Position numbers and translations under genes: made by a program. From Oscillospiraceae bacterium (GTDB lineage Bacteria > Bacillota > Clostridia > Oscillospirales > Oscillospiraceae), in assembly GCA_017445385.1 (NCBI GenBank), contig JAFSUG010000003.1, forward strand, positions 31,876 to 95,875: a DNA stretch of 64,000 nt. The letters run 5' to 3'. Each line of letters opens with the position of its first letter. Position 1 is the stretch's first letter. The notes below the pieces were generated by a model. The model had not been told where the DNA came from. It did not search any database and saw nothing but the letters and a program-made list of their open reading frames with translations. This document shows positions 15,019 through 23,142 of this stretch, one piece after another.

Positions 15019-17262
15019 ATGAGAAAAAAACAGACTGAACAGCCGAAAAACCGCCCTGCGATTCCGCAGAACGTAAAAGGTCTCCGCGCCGAGGTGCTGG
15101 AGCAGCCGATCTGCGATACGCTGGAGCTGAATTATATGCCGTATGCAATGTCGGTCATCGTATCGCGCTCGATCCCGGAGATCGACGGCTTTAAGCCGTC
15201 GCATCGGAAGCTGCTTTATACAATGTATAAAATGGGGCTGCTCAACGGCGCAAAGACGAAATCGGCAAACATCGTCGGTCAGACGATGCATCTCAATCCC
15301 CACGGCGACGCTGCGATCTATGATACGATGGTGCGCCTTTCGCGCGGACACGAAGCGCTGCTGCATCCGTTTGTGGACAGCAAGGGCAACTTCGGCAAGG
15401 TCTATTCGCGCGATATGGTCTGCGCAGCCTCCCGTTATACAGAGGCGAAGCTCGATCCGATCTGCGCGGAGCTTTTCCGCGATATCGACGCCGACGCCGT
15501 GGACTTCGTGGACAACTACGATTCTACAACCACCGAACCGACGCTGCTGCCTACAACGTTCCCGAATATCCTCGTTGCGGCGAATATGGGCATTGCGGTC
15601 GGTATGGCGTCGAATATATGCGGCTTTAACCTGCGCGAGGTCTGCAACGCCACGATTGCGCTCATCCGTGATCCGGACTGCAACCTGCTGGAGCTGATGC
15701 CGGCGCCGGATTTCTCAACCGGCGGCGAGATCCTCTATGACGCGGCGGAGATGGCTTCGATCTACGAAACGGGCAGAGGCTCGTTCCGTGTGCGCGGCAA
15801 ATGGAGATACGTCAAAGAGGGCAACCTCATCGAGATCTATGAGATTCCGTATACAACAACAACCGAAGCGATCGTGGATAAGGTTGCGGAGCTTGTAAAG
15901 GCCGGCAAGCTGCGCGAGGTTTCCGATATGCGCGATGAAACCGACCTCAACGGCTTGAAGCTTGCGATCGATCTCAAGCGCGGCAGCGATCCGGAAAAGG
16001 TAATGCAAAAGCTCTTCCGCACAACGCCGCTTATGGATTCGTTCGGCTGCAACTTCAATCTTCTGATTGCAGGTATGCCGCGTGTGCTCGGTGTGCGCGA
16101 AATATTAACCGAATGGACAGCTTGGCGCACGGAGTGCGTCCGCCGGCGCGTTTACCATGAGCTGCAGAAAAAGACCGACCGGCTGCATCTGCTCAAGGGC
16201 CTCGGCAAGATCCTGCTGGATATTGATAAGGCGATCAAGATCATCCGCGAAACGGAAAGCGAAAGCGAGGTCGTGCCGAATCTGATGATCGGCTTCGGCA
16301 TCGATGAAACGCAGGCGGAGTTCGTTGCGGAGATCAAGCTGCGCAACATCAACCGCGAATATATCTTAAAGCGTTTGCGCGATACCGAAGAGCTGGAAAA
16401 AGAAATCGCCGACCTGCAGGACGTTCTGCAGCATGAACGCCGCGTGAAAGCAATCATCATCAAAGAGCTGGAAAGTGTTGCCGCGAAGTACGGCAAGGAC
16501 CGCAAAACAACGCTCGTCTACGAGCAACAGGCGGCGGCTGAGCCGGAGGATACGGAGATTCCGGACTATCCCGTTACGGTGTTCGTTTCGCGCGAGGGCT
16601 ATTTCAAAAAGATCACGCCGCAGTCGCTGCGCATGAGCGGTGAGCAGAAATTCAAGGAAGGCGACAGCCTCGTCATGACCGCGGAAACGACGAACCGCGC
16701 GGAGCTACTTGTGTTTACGGATAAATGCCAGGTCTATAAAACGCGCTGCGGCGATTTCGAAGATACGAAGGCTTCCTCCCTCGGCGATTATCTGCCATCG
16801 AAGCTCAAGATGGACGAGGGCGAAACCGTCCGCTTCGTTTGCCTGCCGGGCGATTACAAGGGCTGGCTGATGTTCTTCTTCGAAAACGGCAAGGCGGCAA
16901 AGGTGGAGCTTTCCGGCTACGAAACGAAGTCCAACCGCAAGAAGCTGATCGGCGCATACAGCGATAAGAGTCCGCTCAAAACCATCCTGCACATGACGGA
17001 AGAAGCGCAGATCGCCGTCTACTCAACCGGCGGCCGCGCGCTGATCTTCTCCTCGGCGCAGCTGCAGATGAAAACCTCTCGCTCTACGCAGGGCGTAAGC
17101 GTTCTGACGCTCAAGAAAAAAGATACGCTCGATCATGCCGCGCTGCTCTCGGAAACAACGATCGCAAACGAATCGCGCTATCGCGTGCGCTCGCTGCCGG
17201 CGGCAGGCGCGCTCGTGAAAGAAGAGGACAGCGAGGAAAAACAAATTACGCTCGACGTATAA
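15019..17262 (+). CDS. Type II DNA topoisomerase subunit A (ParC/GyrA family)
   Basis: A 747-residue DNA-cleaving subunit. The breakage-reunion domain (about 30-490) has the catalytic Tyr140 in AASRYTEAKL. The quinolone-determining region reads HLNPHGDAAIYDT, with Ala where GyrA usually has Ser83. The C-terminal part (about 520-740) is a beta-propeller-like DNA-wrapping region without an obvious GyrA box. It resembles the second, topoisomerase IV-like enzyme of Clostridia. The ATP-hydrolysing partner subunit, normally adjacent, is absent here because the upstream neighbour is the divergent trxA. I therefore leave the choice between parC and gyrA open. Confidence 0.9.
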   Translation: MRKKQTEQPKNRPAIPQNVKGLRAEVLEQPICDTLELNYMPYAMSVIVSRSIPEIDGFKPSHRKLLYTMYKMGLLNGAKTKSANIVGQTMHLNPHGDAAIYDTMVRLSRGHEALLHPFVDSKGNFGKVYSRDMVCAASRYTEAKLDPICAELFRDIDADAVDFVDNYDSTTTEPTLLPTTFPNILVAANMGIAVGMASNICGFNLREVCNATIALIRDPDCNLLELMPAPDFSTGGEILYDAAEMASIYETGRGSFRVRGKWRYVKEGNLIEIYEIPYTTTTEAIVDKVAELVKAGKLREVSDMRDETDLNGLKLAIDLKRGSDPEKVMQKLFRTTPLMDSFGCNFNLLIAGMPRVLGVREILTEWTAWRTECVRRRVYHELQKKTDRLHLLKGLGKILLDIDKAIKIIRETESESEVVPNLMIGFGIDETQAEFVAEIKLRNINREYILKRLRDTEELEKEIADLQDVLQHERRVKAIIIKELESVAAKYGKDRKTTLVYEQQAAAEPEDTEIPDYPVTVFVSREGYFKKITPQSLRMSGEQKFKEGDSLVMTAETTNRAELLVFTDKCQVYKTRCGDFEDTKASSLGDYLPSKLKMDEGETVRFVCLPGDYKGWLMFFFENGKAAKVELSGYETKSNRKKLIGAYSDKSPLKTILHMTEEAQIAVYSTGGRALIFSSAQLQMKTSRSTQGVSVLTLKKKDTLDHAALLSETTIANESRYRVRSLPAAGALVKEEDSEEKQITLDV

Positions 17263-17269
17263 AAAAACC

Positions 17270-17297
17270 TTGACAATCGCAAATTGTTCGCTATAAT
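17270..17297 (+). promoter_or_regulatory. Strong promoter for tRNA-Gly
   Basis: Consensus TTGACA (17270-17275) and TATAAT (17292-17297) are 16 nt apart, ending 12 nt before the tRNA. Only 7 nt separate the topoisomerase stop from the -35 box. Confidence 0.85.
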
Positions 17298-17309
17298 AAC
17301 ATTTGCGAT

Positions 17310-17385
17310 GCGGGTGTAGCTCATCTGGTAGAGCGCCACCTTGCCAAGGTGGAGGTAGCGAGTTCGAGCCTCGTCACCCGCTCCA
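17310..17385 (+). tRNA. tRNA-Gly (GCC)
   Basis: A 76-nt cloverleaf. The acceptor stem pairs GCGGGTG with CACCCGC, the anticodon stem CCACC/GGTGG encloses loop TTGCCAA with anticodon GCC at 17343-17345, and the T arm is GCGAG-TTCGAGC-CTCGT. The terminal CCA is encoded. GCC reads GGC and GGT, which are frequent glycine codons in this window. Confidence 0.97.
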
Positions 17386-17470
17386 AAAGCGCCGCCTGAT
17401 GGCGGCTAAGATAAGAGATAATGGAGAATAGATAATATCGAATAGTCAGGATGCCGGCAGCGGCGCTTTT
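17385..17470 (+). terminator. Extended terminator-like stem after tRNA-Gly
   Basis: AAAAGCGCCGC (17385-17395) pairs perfectly with GCGGCGCTTTT (17460-17470). About 64 nt lie between the arms, including a separate GCCGCC/GGCGGC hairpin at 17391-17406. It looks like a tRNA terminator that has been split by inserted DNA. Confidence 0.5.
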
Positions 17471-17503
17471 GTACTATTCATTATTCTCCATTATCTCTTA
17501 TCT
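17409..17503. repeat. Perfect 22-bp inverted repeat beside the four-helix-bundle gene
   Basis: The arms 17409-17430 and 17482-17503 are exact reverse complements (core GATAATGGAGAATA). They are A/T-rich, unlike the surrounding genes, and interlock with the arms of the tRNA terminator stem. The right arm ends just before the ribosome-binding site of the next gene. Confidence 0.8.
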
Positions 17504-17526
17504 GTTATCTAAGGAGAGTAAATAAC

Positions 17527-17889
17527 ATGGCGCAAAACAGCATATTGATTGATAAAACACTTCATTTTGCAGCAAGGATTATCAAACTGCACCACTATCT
17601 CATAAAAGAACGTCACGAGTCAGTCATTTCAAAGCAAGTCATACGAAGCGCCACGTCCATCGGTGCAAACGCGAACGAGGCGATTTACGGAAGCAGCCGC
17701 GCCGACTTCATTGCCAAATTGCAAATATCGCTGAAAGAAACTGCTGAAACGGAGTATTGGCTGCGGCTGTTAAAGCTATCTGAATATATTACGGAATCTG
17801 AAGGGAATGACTTGCTTGCCGAATGCCTTGAGATTAAACGTATTTTGATTTCCTCAATTAACACTGCAAAGCAGGGAGTGCAATCGTAA
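17527..17889 (+). CDS. Four-helix-bundle protein (23S rRNA intervening-sequence family)
   Basis: A 120-residue all-helical protein with the family signature region RSATSIGANANEA (about 41-53) and a C-terminal helix pattern SLKETAETEYWLRLL. This family (TIGR02436/S23 type) was first found in insertions within 23S rRNA genes and includes relatives of the Avd proteins of diversity-generating retroelements. No reverse transcriptase or template repeat is seen nearby. The gene follows tRNA-Gly and a long hairpin, and its codon use is more A/T-rich than that of its neighbours, which suggests acquisition. AAGGAG precedes the ATG. The molecular function is not known. Confidence 0.88.
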   Translation: MAQNSILIDKTLHFAARIIKLHHYLIKERHESVISKQVIRSATSIGANANEAIYGSSRADFIAKLQISLKETAETEYWLRLLKLSEYITESEGNDLLAECLEIKRILISSINTAKQGVQS

Positions 17890-17893
17890 TTTT

Positions 17894-17922
17894 GCCGGAG
17901 TAATTCATTTTACTCCGGCTTT
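17894..17922 (+). terminator. Terminator after the four-helix-bundle gene
   Basis: A 10-bp stem, GCCGGAGTAA with its complement across a 6-nt loop, directly follows the stop. The T run after it is short. Confidence 0.6.
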
Positions 17923-17965
17923 GCTTCTTGCATCCGTTGCCGGGCGGTGATATAATCAAGCTGCT

Positions 17966-19384
17966 ATGAGAAAGAGAATTTCCTATTACGTCAGCCGGAA
18001 AAGCCCGCTGACGTGGATCGTAGCAATTCTGCTGGTGTTATCAGCCGCTTGCCGCATTGCATATTTCTGCGAATGGAAGGGCGCAGATGCTTCGACTTTG
18101 TGGACAGTACTGATCCTGCCGCTGGCAGCTTCGCTATGGTTCGGAGTGATCTTGATCGCAAAAGGAGAAGAGCAGCTTTACCGTTCGGCGCTCCCGGCGG
18201 CGCTGTGGCTTGCCTGTATTGCGGCGCAGATCGCCCAGCATTTTGCTTCCGATTGGTTCATCGCGCTTACATGGATCGCGGCGGCTGTGCTCGCGGTTGT
18301 GTACTACGTGACGTTCGGCGGTAAGGTCCGCACGCGCTGGCTGCTTGCGCTGATCTTGATCGGGATCACGGGAACGCTCATTTGGCTGTACCGCGAGAAC
18401 GTCTTTTTCAGCTTTGACCGCGTTGCGCTGATCGGCCAGGCGGCGCGCATCTCGCTTGCGCTTGCCTTTACGCTTACCGTTCTCTTCATGCGCACCTATC
18501 ATGACGGCGCCTACCATTCCACATGGGGCGACCGGCCGGACGGCAGACGCATCCGCGATCTTTCTCCGATCACATACGTCGGCTCGTTTATGATGCCGAA
18601 CCGCAACGGCGCTTCCAATAACTTCCGCGACAGCTTTGAGATCACGCATCTGGAAAAATACATCCACGCAAAGCGCCGCGAGGGTCTGACGAACTTCGGC
18701 ATCAACCATGCGCTGCTCGCCGGCTACGTCCGCACGGTTGCGGAGTATCCGGGTTTGAACCGCTTTCTTGCCGGTCAGCGTATCTACAGCCGCGGCGAGG
18801 ATATCCAGTTCTGCATGACGATCAAAAAAGACATGACGCTGGATGATCCCGATACGGAGATCAAACTGCATCTCAATCCCTCCGATACGGTTTACGACGT
18901 TTACGAAAAGTTCAACGCCGCCGTTGAGGAAGTAAAAAACGCGCCGCTTGACAGCACGTTTGATAAGACGGCGCACGCGCTGATGCTGATTCCGGGCGTG
19001 CTGCTGAAGTTTGTCGTGTGGCTGCTGAAGCTGATCGACTATTTCGGGCTTCTGCCGAAATTCCTGCTGGAGGTCAGCCCGTTCCACGGGTCGGTGTTCT
19101 TCACATCTATGGGATCGCTCGGCATTCCGCCAATCGTGCATCATCTGTATGACTTCGGCAACCTGCCGGTGTTCGTTGCCTTCGGCCGCAAGCGCCGCGA
19201 AATGGAAATCAATTCGGATGGGGAAGTCGTTTCCAGACGGTACGTGGACGTTACGGTTAATACCGACGAGCGCATCGTTGACGGCTTCTATTATGCCGCC
19301 GCGTTCAAGTATTACGAGCGTGTGCTGCGCCATCCGGAGCAGCTCGATGAAAAGCCCGAGCGCGTCAAGCGCGATATTGACTGA
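17966..19384 (+). CDS. Membrane protein with a 2-oxoacid-dehydrogenase E2/CAT-like acyltransferase domain
   Basis: A 472-residue protein. The first 175 residues contain about six membrane segments. The rest resembles the chloramphenicol acetyltransferase/E2 catalytic fold: NFGINHALLAGYVRT in the middle, FFTSMGSLGIPP, and near residues 434-440 DERIVDGFYYA, which aligns with the HxxxDG active-site motif. The catalytic His is replaced by Glu, while the Asp-Gly is kept. No lipoyl domain and no other dehydrogenase subunits are nearby. It may be an acyltransferase with altered chemistry or a binding protein; the substrate is unknown. The ATG at 17966 lacks a strong ribosome-binding site. Confidence 0.7.
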   Translation: MRKRISYYVSRKSPLTWIVAILLVLSAACRIAYFCEWKGADASTLWTVLILPLAASLWFGVILIAKGEEQLYRSALPAALWLACIAAQIAQHFASDWFIALTWIAAAVLAVVYYVTFGGKVRTRWLLALILIGITGTLIWLYRENVFFSFDRVALIGQAARISLALAFTLTVLFMRTYHDGAYHSTWGDRPDGRRIRDLSPITYVGSFMMPNRNGASNNFRDSFEITHLEKYIHAKRREGLTNFGINHALLAGYVRTVAEYPGLNRFLAGQRIYSRGEDIQFCMTIKKDMTLDDPDTEIKLHLNPSDTVYDVYEKFNAAVEEVKNAPLDSTFDKTAHALMLIPGVLLKFVVWLLKLIDYFGLLPKFLLEVSPFHGSVFFTSMGSLGIPPIVHHLYDFGNLPVFVAFGRKRREMEINSDGEVVSRRYVDVTVNTDERIVDGFYYAAAFKYYERVLRHPEQLDEKPERVKRDID

Positions 19385-19386
19385 AT

Positions 19387-19424
19387 AAAAAGACCTGCAA
19401 GCAACGCTTGCAGGTCTTTTTTTG
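19387..19424. terminator. Bidirectional terminator between the E2-like gene and nfnB
   Basis: AAAAAGACCTGCAAGC and its complement form a near-perfect stem with a 3-nt loop and A/T tracts on both sides, between two convergent genes. Confidence 0.9.
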
Positions 19425-19425
19425 T

Positions 19426-20832
19426 TTATTTGGAAAGCGCCTTGTCGATCGCCTTTGCGGCAACCTTGCCCGCGCCCATCGCGGAGATGACCGTCGCCGC
19501 GCCGGTTACGGCGTCGCCGCCGGCATAAACGTTTTTGCGTGAGGTCAAACCGTCTTCCGTTACGACGATACCGCCGCGGCGGTTGACTTCCAGCCCCTCG
19601 GTTGTGTTCTTGATCAGCGGATTCGGACTCGTGCCGATTGCCATAACCACCGCGTCTACATCCAGCGTAAATTCGCTGCCGGGGATCTCCACGGGGCGGC
19701 GTCTGCCGCTGGCATCGGGTTCGCCGAGCTCCATGCGGATCGCGCGGATGCCCGTTACAAATCCGTTTTTCGGATCGCGCGGATCATCGGGGTTCTGATA
19801 GCCGAGGATTTCAACCGGGTTGCAGAGCAGACGGAAGTCGATGCCCTCCTCCTGCGCGTGCTCCACTTCCTCGCGCCGCGCCGGCAGCTCCTCCATGGAG
19901 CGGCGATAGATGATATAGACCTTCTCCGCGCCGAGACGGAGCGCCGTTCGCGCGGCGTCCATCGCGACGTTGCCGCCGCCGACGACCGCGACCTTGCCGC
20001 CCTTCATGATGGGCGTTTTCGGATCATCGAGATATGCTTTCATCAGGTTGCTGCGCGTTAAAAACTCGTTGGCGGAATATACGCCCTTGAGCGCTTCGCC
20101 GGGAATGTTCATAAAGTTGGGAAGTCCCGCGCCCGAGCCGATAAACACCGCCTCAAAGCCCATCTCAAACAGCTCGTCAACCGTGAGCGTTTTGCCGATA
20201 ATCACGTTCGGCTCTACGTCAACGCCGAGCGCCTTGAGCGTCTGCACTTCTTTTGCAACGATCGCCTTCGGCAGCCGGAATTCGGGAATGCCGTAAACAA
20301 GCACGCCGCCGGCTGTATGCAGCGCTTCGTAAACGGTAACGGCGTAGCCCTTCTTTGCAAGGTCGCCCGCGCAGGTCAGCCCGGAAGGACCGGAACCGAC
20401 AACCGCCACCTTATGACCGTTCGGCTGCGGTTTTACAGGCGCTTCATGGCTGTTTGCGTTGTGCCAGTCCGCCGCGAATCGCTCCAGCCGACCGATGCCG
20501 ACAGGCTCAAACTTGATGCCGAGCGTGCATTTGCTTTCGCACTGCGTTTCCTGCGGACATACGCGGCCGCAGACTGCCGGCAGGGAAGAGGACTTCGTAA
20601 TGATCTGATATGCGCCCTCGAAATCGCCGTCTTTCATCTTTGCGATGAAATCGGGGATTTCAATGTTGACCGGGCAGCCTTCTACGCACGGGCGGTTTTT
20701 GCAGTTGAGGCAGCGTTTCGCTTCCTCGATGGCAACCTCCGCCGTATAGCCGAGCGCAACTTCGCTGAAGTTCCGCGCGCGGACTTCCGGCGATTGGGTT
20801 GGCATTTCGTGTTTTTTCGGGTTCAGCGCCAT
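19426..20832 (-). CDS. nfnB: NADPH-dependent oxidoreductase large subunit (NfnB/GltA-like)
   Basis: A 468-residue flavoprotein. An N-terminal double 4Fe-4S region (RCLNCKNRPCVEGCP and CGRVCPQETQCESKC) precedes an FAD-binding GSGPSGL fold near residue 150 and an NADPH-binding GGGNVAMDAA fold near residue 290. This is the architecture of the small subunit of glutamate synthase and of NfnB/SudA. No glutamate synthase large subunit is nearby; instead a ferredoxin-NADP reductase-like subunit precedes it, which favours the electron-bifurcating transhydrogenase NfnAB or sulfide dehydrogenase. The ATG at 20832, 2 nt after the upstream stop, is preferred to one 30 nt earlier. Confidence 0.85.
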   Translation of the reverse strand: MALNPKKHEMPTQSPEVRARNFSEVALGYTAEVAIEEAKRCLNCKNRPCVEGCPVNIEIPDFIAKMKDGDFEGAYQIITKSSSLPAVCGRVCPQETQCESKCTLGIKFEPVGIGRLERFAADWHNANSHEAPVKPQPNGHKVAVVGSGPSGLTCAGDLAKKGYAVTVYEALHTAGGVLVYGIPEFRLPKAIVAKEVQTLKALGVDVEPNVIIGKTLTVDELFEMGFEAVFIGSGAGLPNFMNIPGEALKGVYSANEFLTRSNLMKAYLDDPKTPIMKGGKVAVVGGGNVAMDAARTALRLGAEKVYIIYRRSMEELPARREEVEHAQEEGIDFRLLCNPVEILGYQNPDDPRDPKNGFVTGIRAIRMELGEPDASGRRRPVEIPGSEFTLDVDAVVMAIGTSPNPLIKNTTEGLEVNRRGGIVVTEDGLTSRKNVYAGGDAVTGAATVISAMGAGKVAAKAIDKALSK

Positions 20833-20834
20833 AA

Positions 20835-21686
20835 TTACTGCACCCCCTTGAAGAGATTGCACGTCTTTTCGTGGGCGTGCCGTTCATAGTCAAAATACAT
20901 TCTGCCGCGGCTCATCGCCTCGTCAAAATCAATTTCGTAGCCGTTGAAATCCGGTCCGTCCACGCAGGCGAATTTCGTAACGCGTTTGCCGTCCTGCAAA
21001 AGGGTGATCCGGCAGCCGCCGCACATTCCCGTGCCGTCGATCATGATCGGGTTCATCGAAACCGTAACCGGCACGCCGAACGGCTTTGCCGCCGCAACAA
21101 CAAACTTCATCATGATCAGCGGACCGATTGTTATAATCATATCGAATTGCTTGCCGCCTTCCAGCAGCTCCGTCAGCGGAACGGTTACGTTGCCGTGCCG
21201 TCCGTAGCTGCCGTCGTCGGTCATAACGATCAGCTCGTCCGAGCAGGCGCGGAATTCATCTTCCAAAATCAGAAGGTCCTTATTGCGGAAGCCGATGATG
21301 CTCGTAACCTCTGCGCCGAGCTTGTGGAATTCCTGCGCAACCGGCATTGCGATCGCGCAGCCGACGCCGCCGCCGACGATGCAGACTTTTTTAATGCCGT
21401 CCGTATGGGTTGCCATGCCGAGCGGCCCGACGAAATCCTGGATGGATTCGCCTTCATTTTTATGGTTGAGCGCCTCGGTCGTTGCGCCGACGATCTGGAA
21501 AATGATCTTAACGGTGCCTTCCTCGGTGTTCGTTCCGGCAACGGTCAGCGGAATGCGCTCGCCGTCTTCATCTACGCGCAGAATGATGAACTGACCGGGC
21601 TTTGCCTTTTTGGCAACGAGCGGCGCTTCGATCTCCATCTGCGTTACGGTTGGATTGAGTGCTTTTTTTCGAACGATCCGATACAT
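20835..21686 (-). CDS. nfnA: Ferredoxin-NADP reductase-like subunit (NfnA/SudB/PyrK family)
   Basis: A 283-residue protein with an FAD domain (about 1-100), an NAD(P)-binding domain around GGGVGCAIA (about 108-116) and C-terminal cysteines CGGC...C that hold a 2Fe-2S cluster. It lies directly upstream of the NfnB-like gene and probably forms a heterodimer with it. NfnAB couples NADH, NADPH and reduced ferredoxin pools in anaerobes. Start MYRIVRKK at 21686 is chosen over an ATG 18 nt upstream because the family begins at this methionine. SudAB (sulfide dehydrogenase) has the same composition, so the physiological direction is not settled. Confidence 0.82.
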   Translation of the reverse strand: MYRIVRKKALNPTVTQMEIEAPLVAKKAKPGQFIILRVDEDGERIPLTVAGTNTEEGTVKIIFQIVGATTEALNHKNEGESIQDFVGPLGMATHTDGIKKVCIVGGGVGCAIAMPVAQEFHKLGAEVTSIIGFRNKDLLILEDEFRACSDELIVMTDDGSYGRHGNVTVPLTELLEGGKQFDMIITIGPLIMMKFVVAAAKPFGVPVTVSMNPIMIDGTGMCGGCRITLLQDGKRVTKFACVDGPDFNGYEIDFDEAMSRGRMYFDYERHAHEKTCNLFKGVQ

Positions 21687-21769
21687 ACTTGATCTTTCCT
21701 CCATCCGTTCATTGATGTACCATTACGATAATACAATTTTCTGTTAAATGCAAGAAAAAATTCAATAGT

Positions 21770-21806
21770 AAAAACCGTGTGATTCTTGTGAAATCACACG
21801 GTCTTT
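21770..21806. terminator. Terminator for ackA, also able to act on the plus strand
   Basis: A 13-bp stem, AAACCGTGTGATT with its complement across a 7-nt loop, lies just after the ackA stop. A run of T follows on the minus strand. Confidence 0.8.
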
Positions 21807-21816
21807 GTAAGAAGGA

Positions 21817-23016
21817 TTATTTTGCAAGTCTTGCGGTGTCTTTTGCAATCATCAGCTCTTCGTTGGTGGGGATTACGAAAATCTTTACCTTGGAATCAGC
21901 CGTGGAGATCTCCGCTTCCACGCCGCGGGTGTTGTTCTTTTCGGGGTCGATCTTCGCGCCGAGGTATTCAAGCCCCTTCATGATGCGCGCGCGGTTTGCA
22001 ATGCCGTTTTCGCCGACGCCTGCCGTGAATACGATTGCGTCAACGCCGCCCATCGCCGCCGCGTATGCGCCGATTGCCTTGCGGACTTCATAGAAGAACT
22101 TATCGAGCGCGAGCTTTGCGCGTGCGTTGCCCTCTTTTTCTGCCGCTTCCAGATCGCGGAAGTCGGAGGAAACGCCGGAAATGCCGAGCACGCCGGACTT
22201 TTTGTTGAGGATGTTCATCATCTGCCCTATGTCGTAGCCGTAGCGGCCCATCAGATATTCCATGATCGTAGCGTCGATATCGCCGCAGCGCGTGCCCATG
22301 GGGATACCGGCGAGCGGCCCGAGGCCCATGGTGGTGTCAACGCACTTGCCGTCCTTAATCGCGCAGAGGGAAGAACCGTTGCCGAGATGGCAGTTGATGA
22401 TCTTCGTGCCTTCGGGGGTTTCCGTTCTGCCGAGCATCGCCAGCGCGCGCTCCGCGATGTAGCGGTGGGAAGTGCCGTGGAAACCGTAGCGGCGGACCTG
22501 GTCGTTTTCGTAATACTCGTAGGGGATCGCGTAGGTGTATGCCTCTGCCGGCATCGTCATATGGAACGCGGTATCGAAAACGGCAACCTGCGGTTTGCCG
22601 GGCATAACCTTTTCGCAAGCCTCGATGCCCATCAGGTTTGCCGGGTTGTGGAGCGGACCGAGGGGGATGCAGTCGCGGATCGCCTGCTTGCAGGCTTCGT
22701 CAACCAGGCAGGATTCGGTGAACTTTGCGCCGCCGTGCAGCACGCGGTGACCGACAGCGTCGATCTCGTCCATCGAAGCGATCACGCCGTATTCGGGATT
22801 TACGAGCGCGTCCAGAACGGCCTGGATGCCCTCTGCGTGCGTGGGCATCGCAACGTCAGCCGCGTCGATTACGGTCTTGCCGCCTGCTTTATAGGTGAAC
22901 TTGCCGTCAATGCCGATGCGCTCGCAAAGACCTTTTGCGCTGACAGCGCCGGTTTCCGGATCCATCAGCTGATATTTCAGCGACGAGCTGCCTGCGTTAA
23001 TAACCAATACTTTCAT
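21817..23016 (-). CDS. ackA: Acetate kinase
   Basis: Converts acetyl phosphate and ADP to acetate and ATP, the main substrate-level ATP step in acetogenic fermentation. The 399-residue protein has the phosphate-binding start NAGSSSLKYQ, GHRVLHGG, the catalytic Asp in FDTAFH, GTSHRY, and the adenosine-site region near VFTAGVGENG. No phosphotransacetylase gene is adjacent. The divergent neighbour is tmcAL, whose enzyme uses acetate, a pairing I find suggestive. AGGAGTG lies before the ATG. Confidence 0.98.
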   Translation of the reverse strand: MKVLVINAGSSSLKYQLMDPETGAVSAKGLCERIGIDGKFTYKAGGKTVIDAADVAMPTHAEGIQAVLDALVNPEYGVIASMDEIDAVGHRVLHGGAKFTESCLVDEACKQAIRDCIPLGPLHNPANLMGIEACEKVMPGKPQVAVFDTAFHMTMPAEAYTYAIPYEYYENDQVRRYGFHGTSHRYIAERALAMLGRTETPEGTKIINCHLGNGSSLCAIKDGKCVDTTMGLGPLAGIPMGTRCGDIDATIMEYLMGRYGYDIGQMMNILNKKSGVLGISGVSSDFRDLEAAEKEGNARAKLALDKFFYEVRKAIGAYAAAMGGVDAIVFTAGVGENGIANRARIMKGLEYLGAKIDPEKNNTRGVEAEISTADSKVKIFVIPTNEELMIAKDTARLAK

Positions 23017-23062
23017 GATGCATTCACTCCTGTTTCTCTTGTTTCAAATATAATTTTGTGTT

Positions 23063-23091
23063 ACCATAGAACAGCACCTACTATATTACAA
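23063..23091 (-). promoter_or_regulatory. Possible promoter for ackA
   Basis: On the minus strand TTGTAA (23091-23086) and TATGGT (23068-23063) are 17 nt apart, about 47 nt before the ackA ATG. The -10 element is a moderate match. Confidence 0.35.
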
Positions 23092-23142
23092 TACATTTTA
23101 TCTAATAACAAGAGATTTTTTCGTCTTCTTTCGGGGGAATTT

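Noticed and set aside
17409..17889. Diversity-generating retroelement suggested by the Avd-like four-helix-bundle protein
   Set aside because: No reverse transcriptase, template repeat or variable repeat is seen in the window.
19426..20832. Glutamate synthase small subunit
   Set aside because: No glutamate synthase large subunit is nearby, and the adjacent ferredoxin-NADP reductase-like subunit fits NfnAB or SudAB better.
22387..23142. Long N-terminal extension of the tmcAL frame
   Set aside because: The extension runs opposite ackA and through the divergent promoter region; the family start and ribosome-binding site are at 23143.
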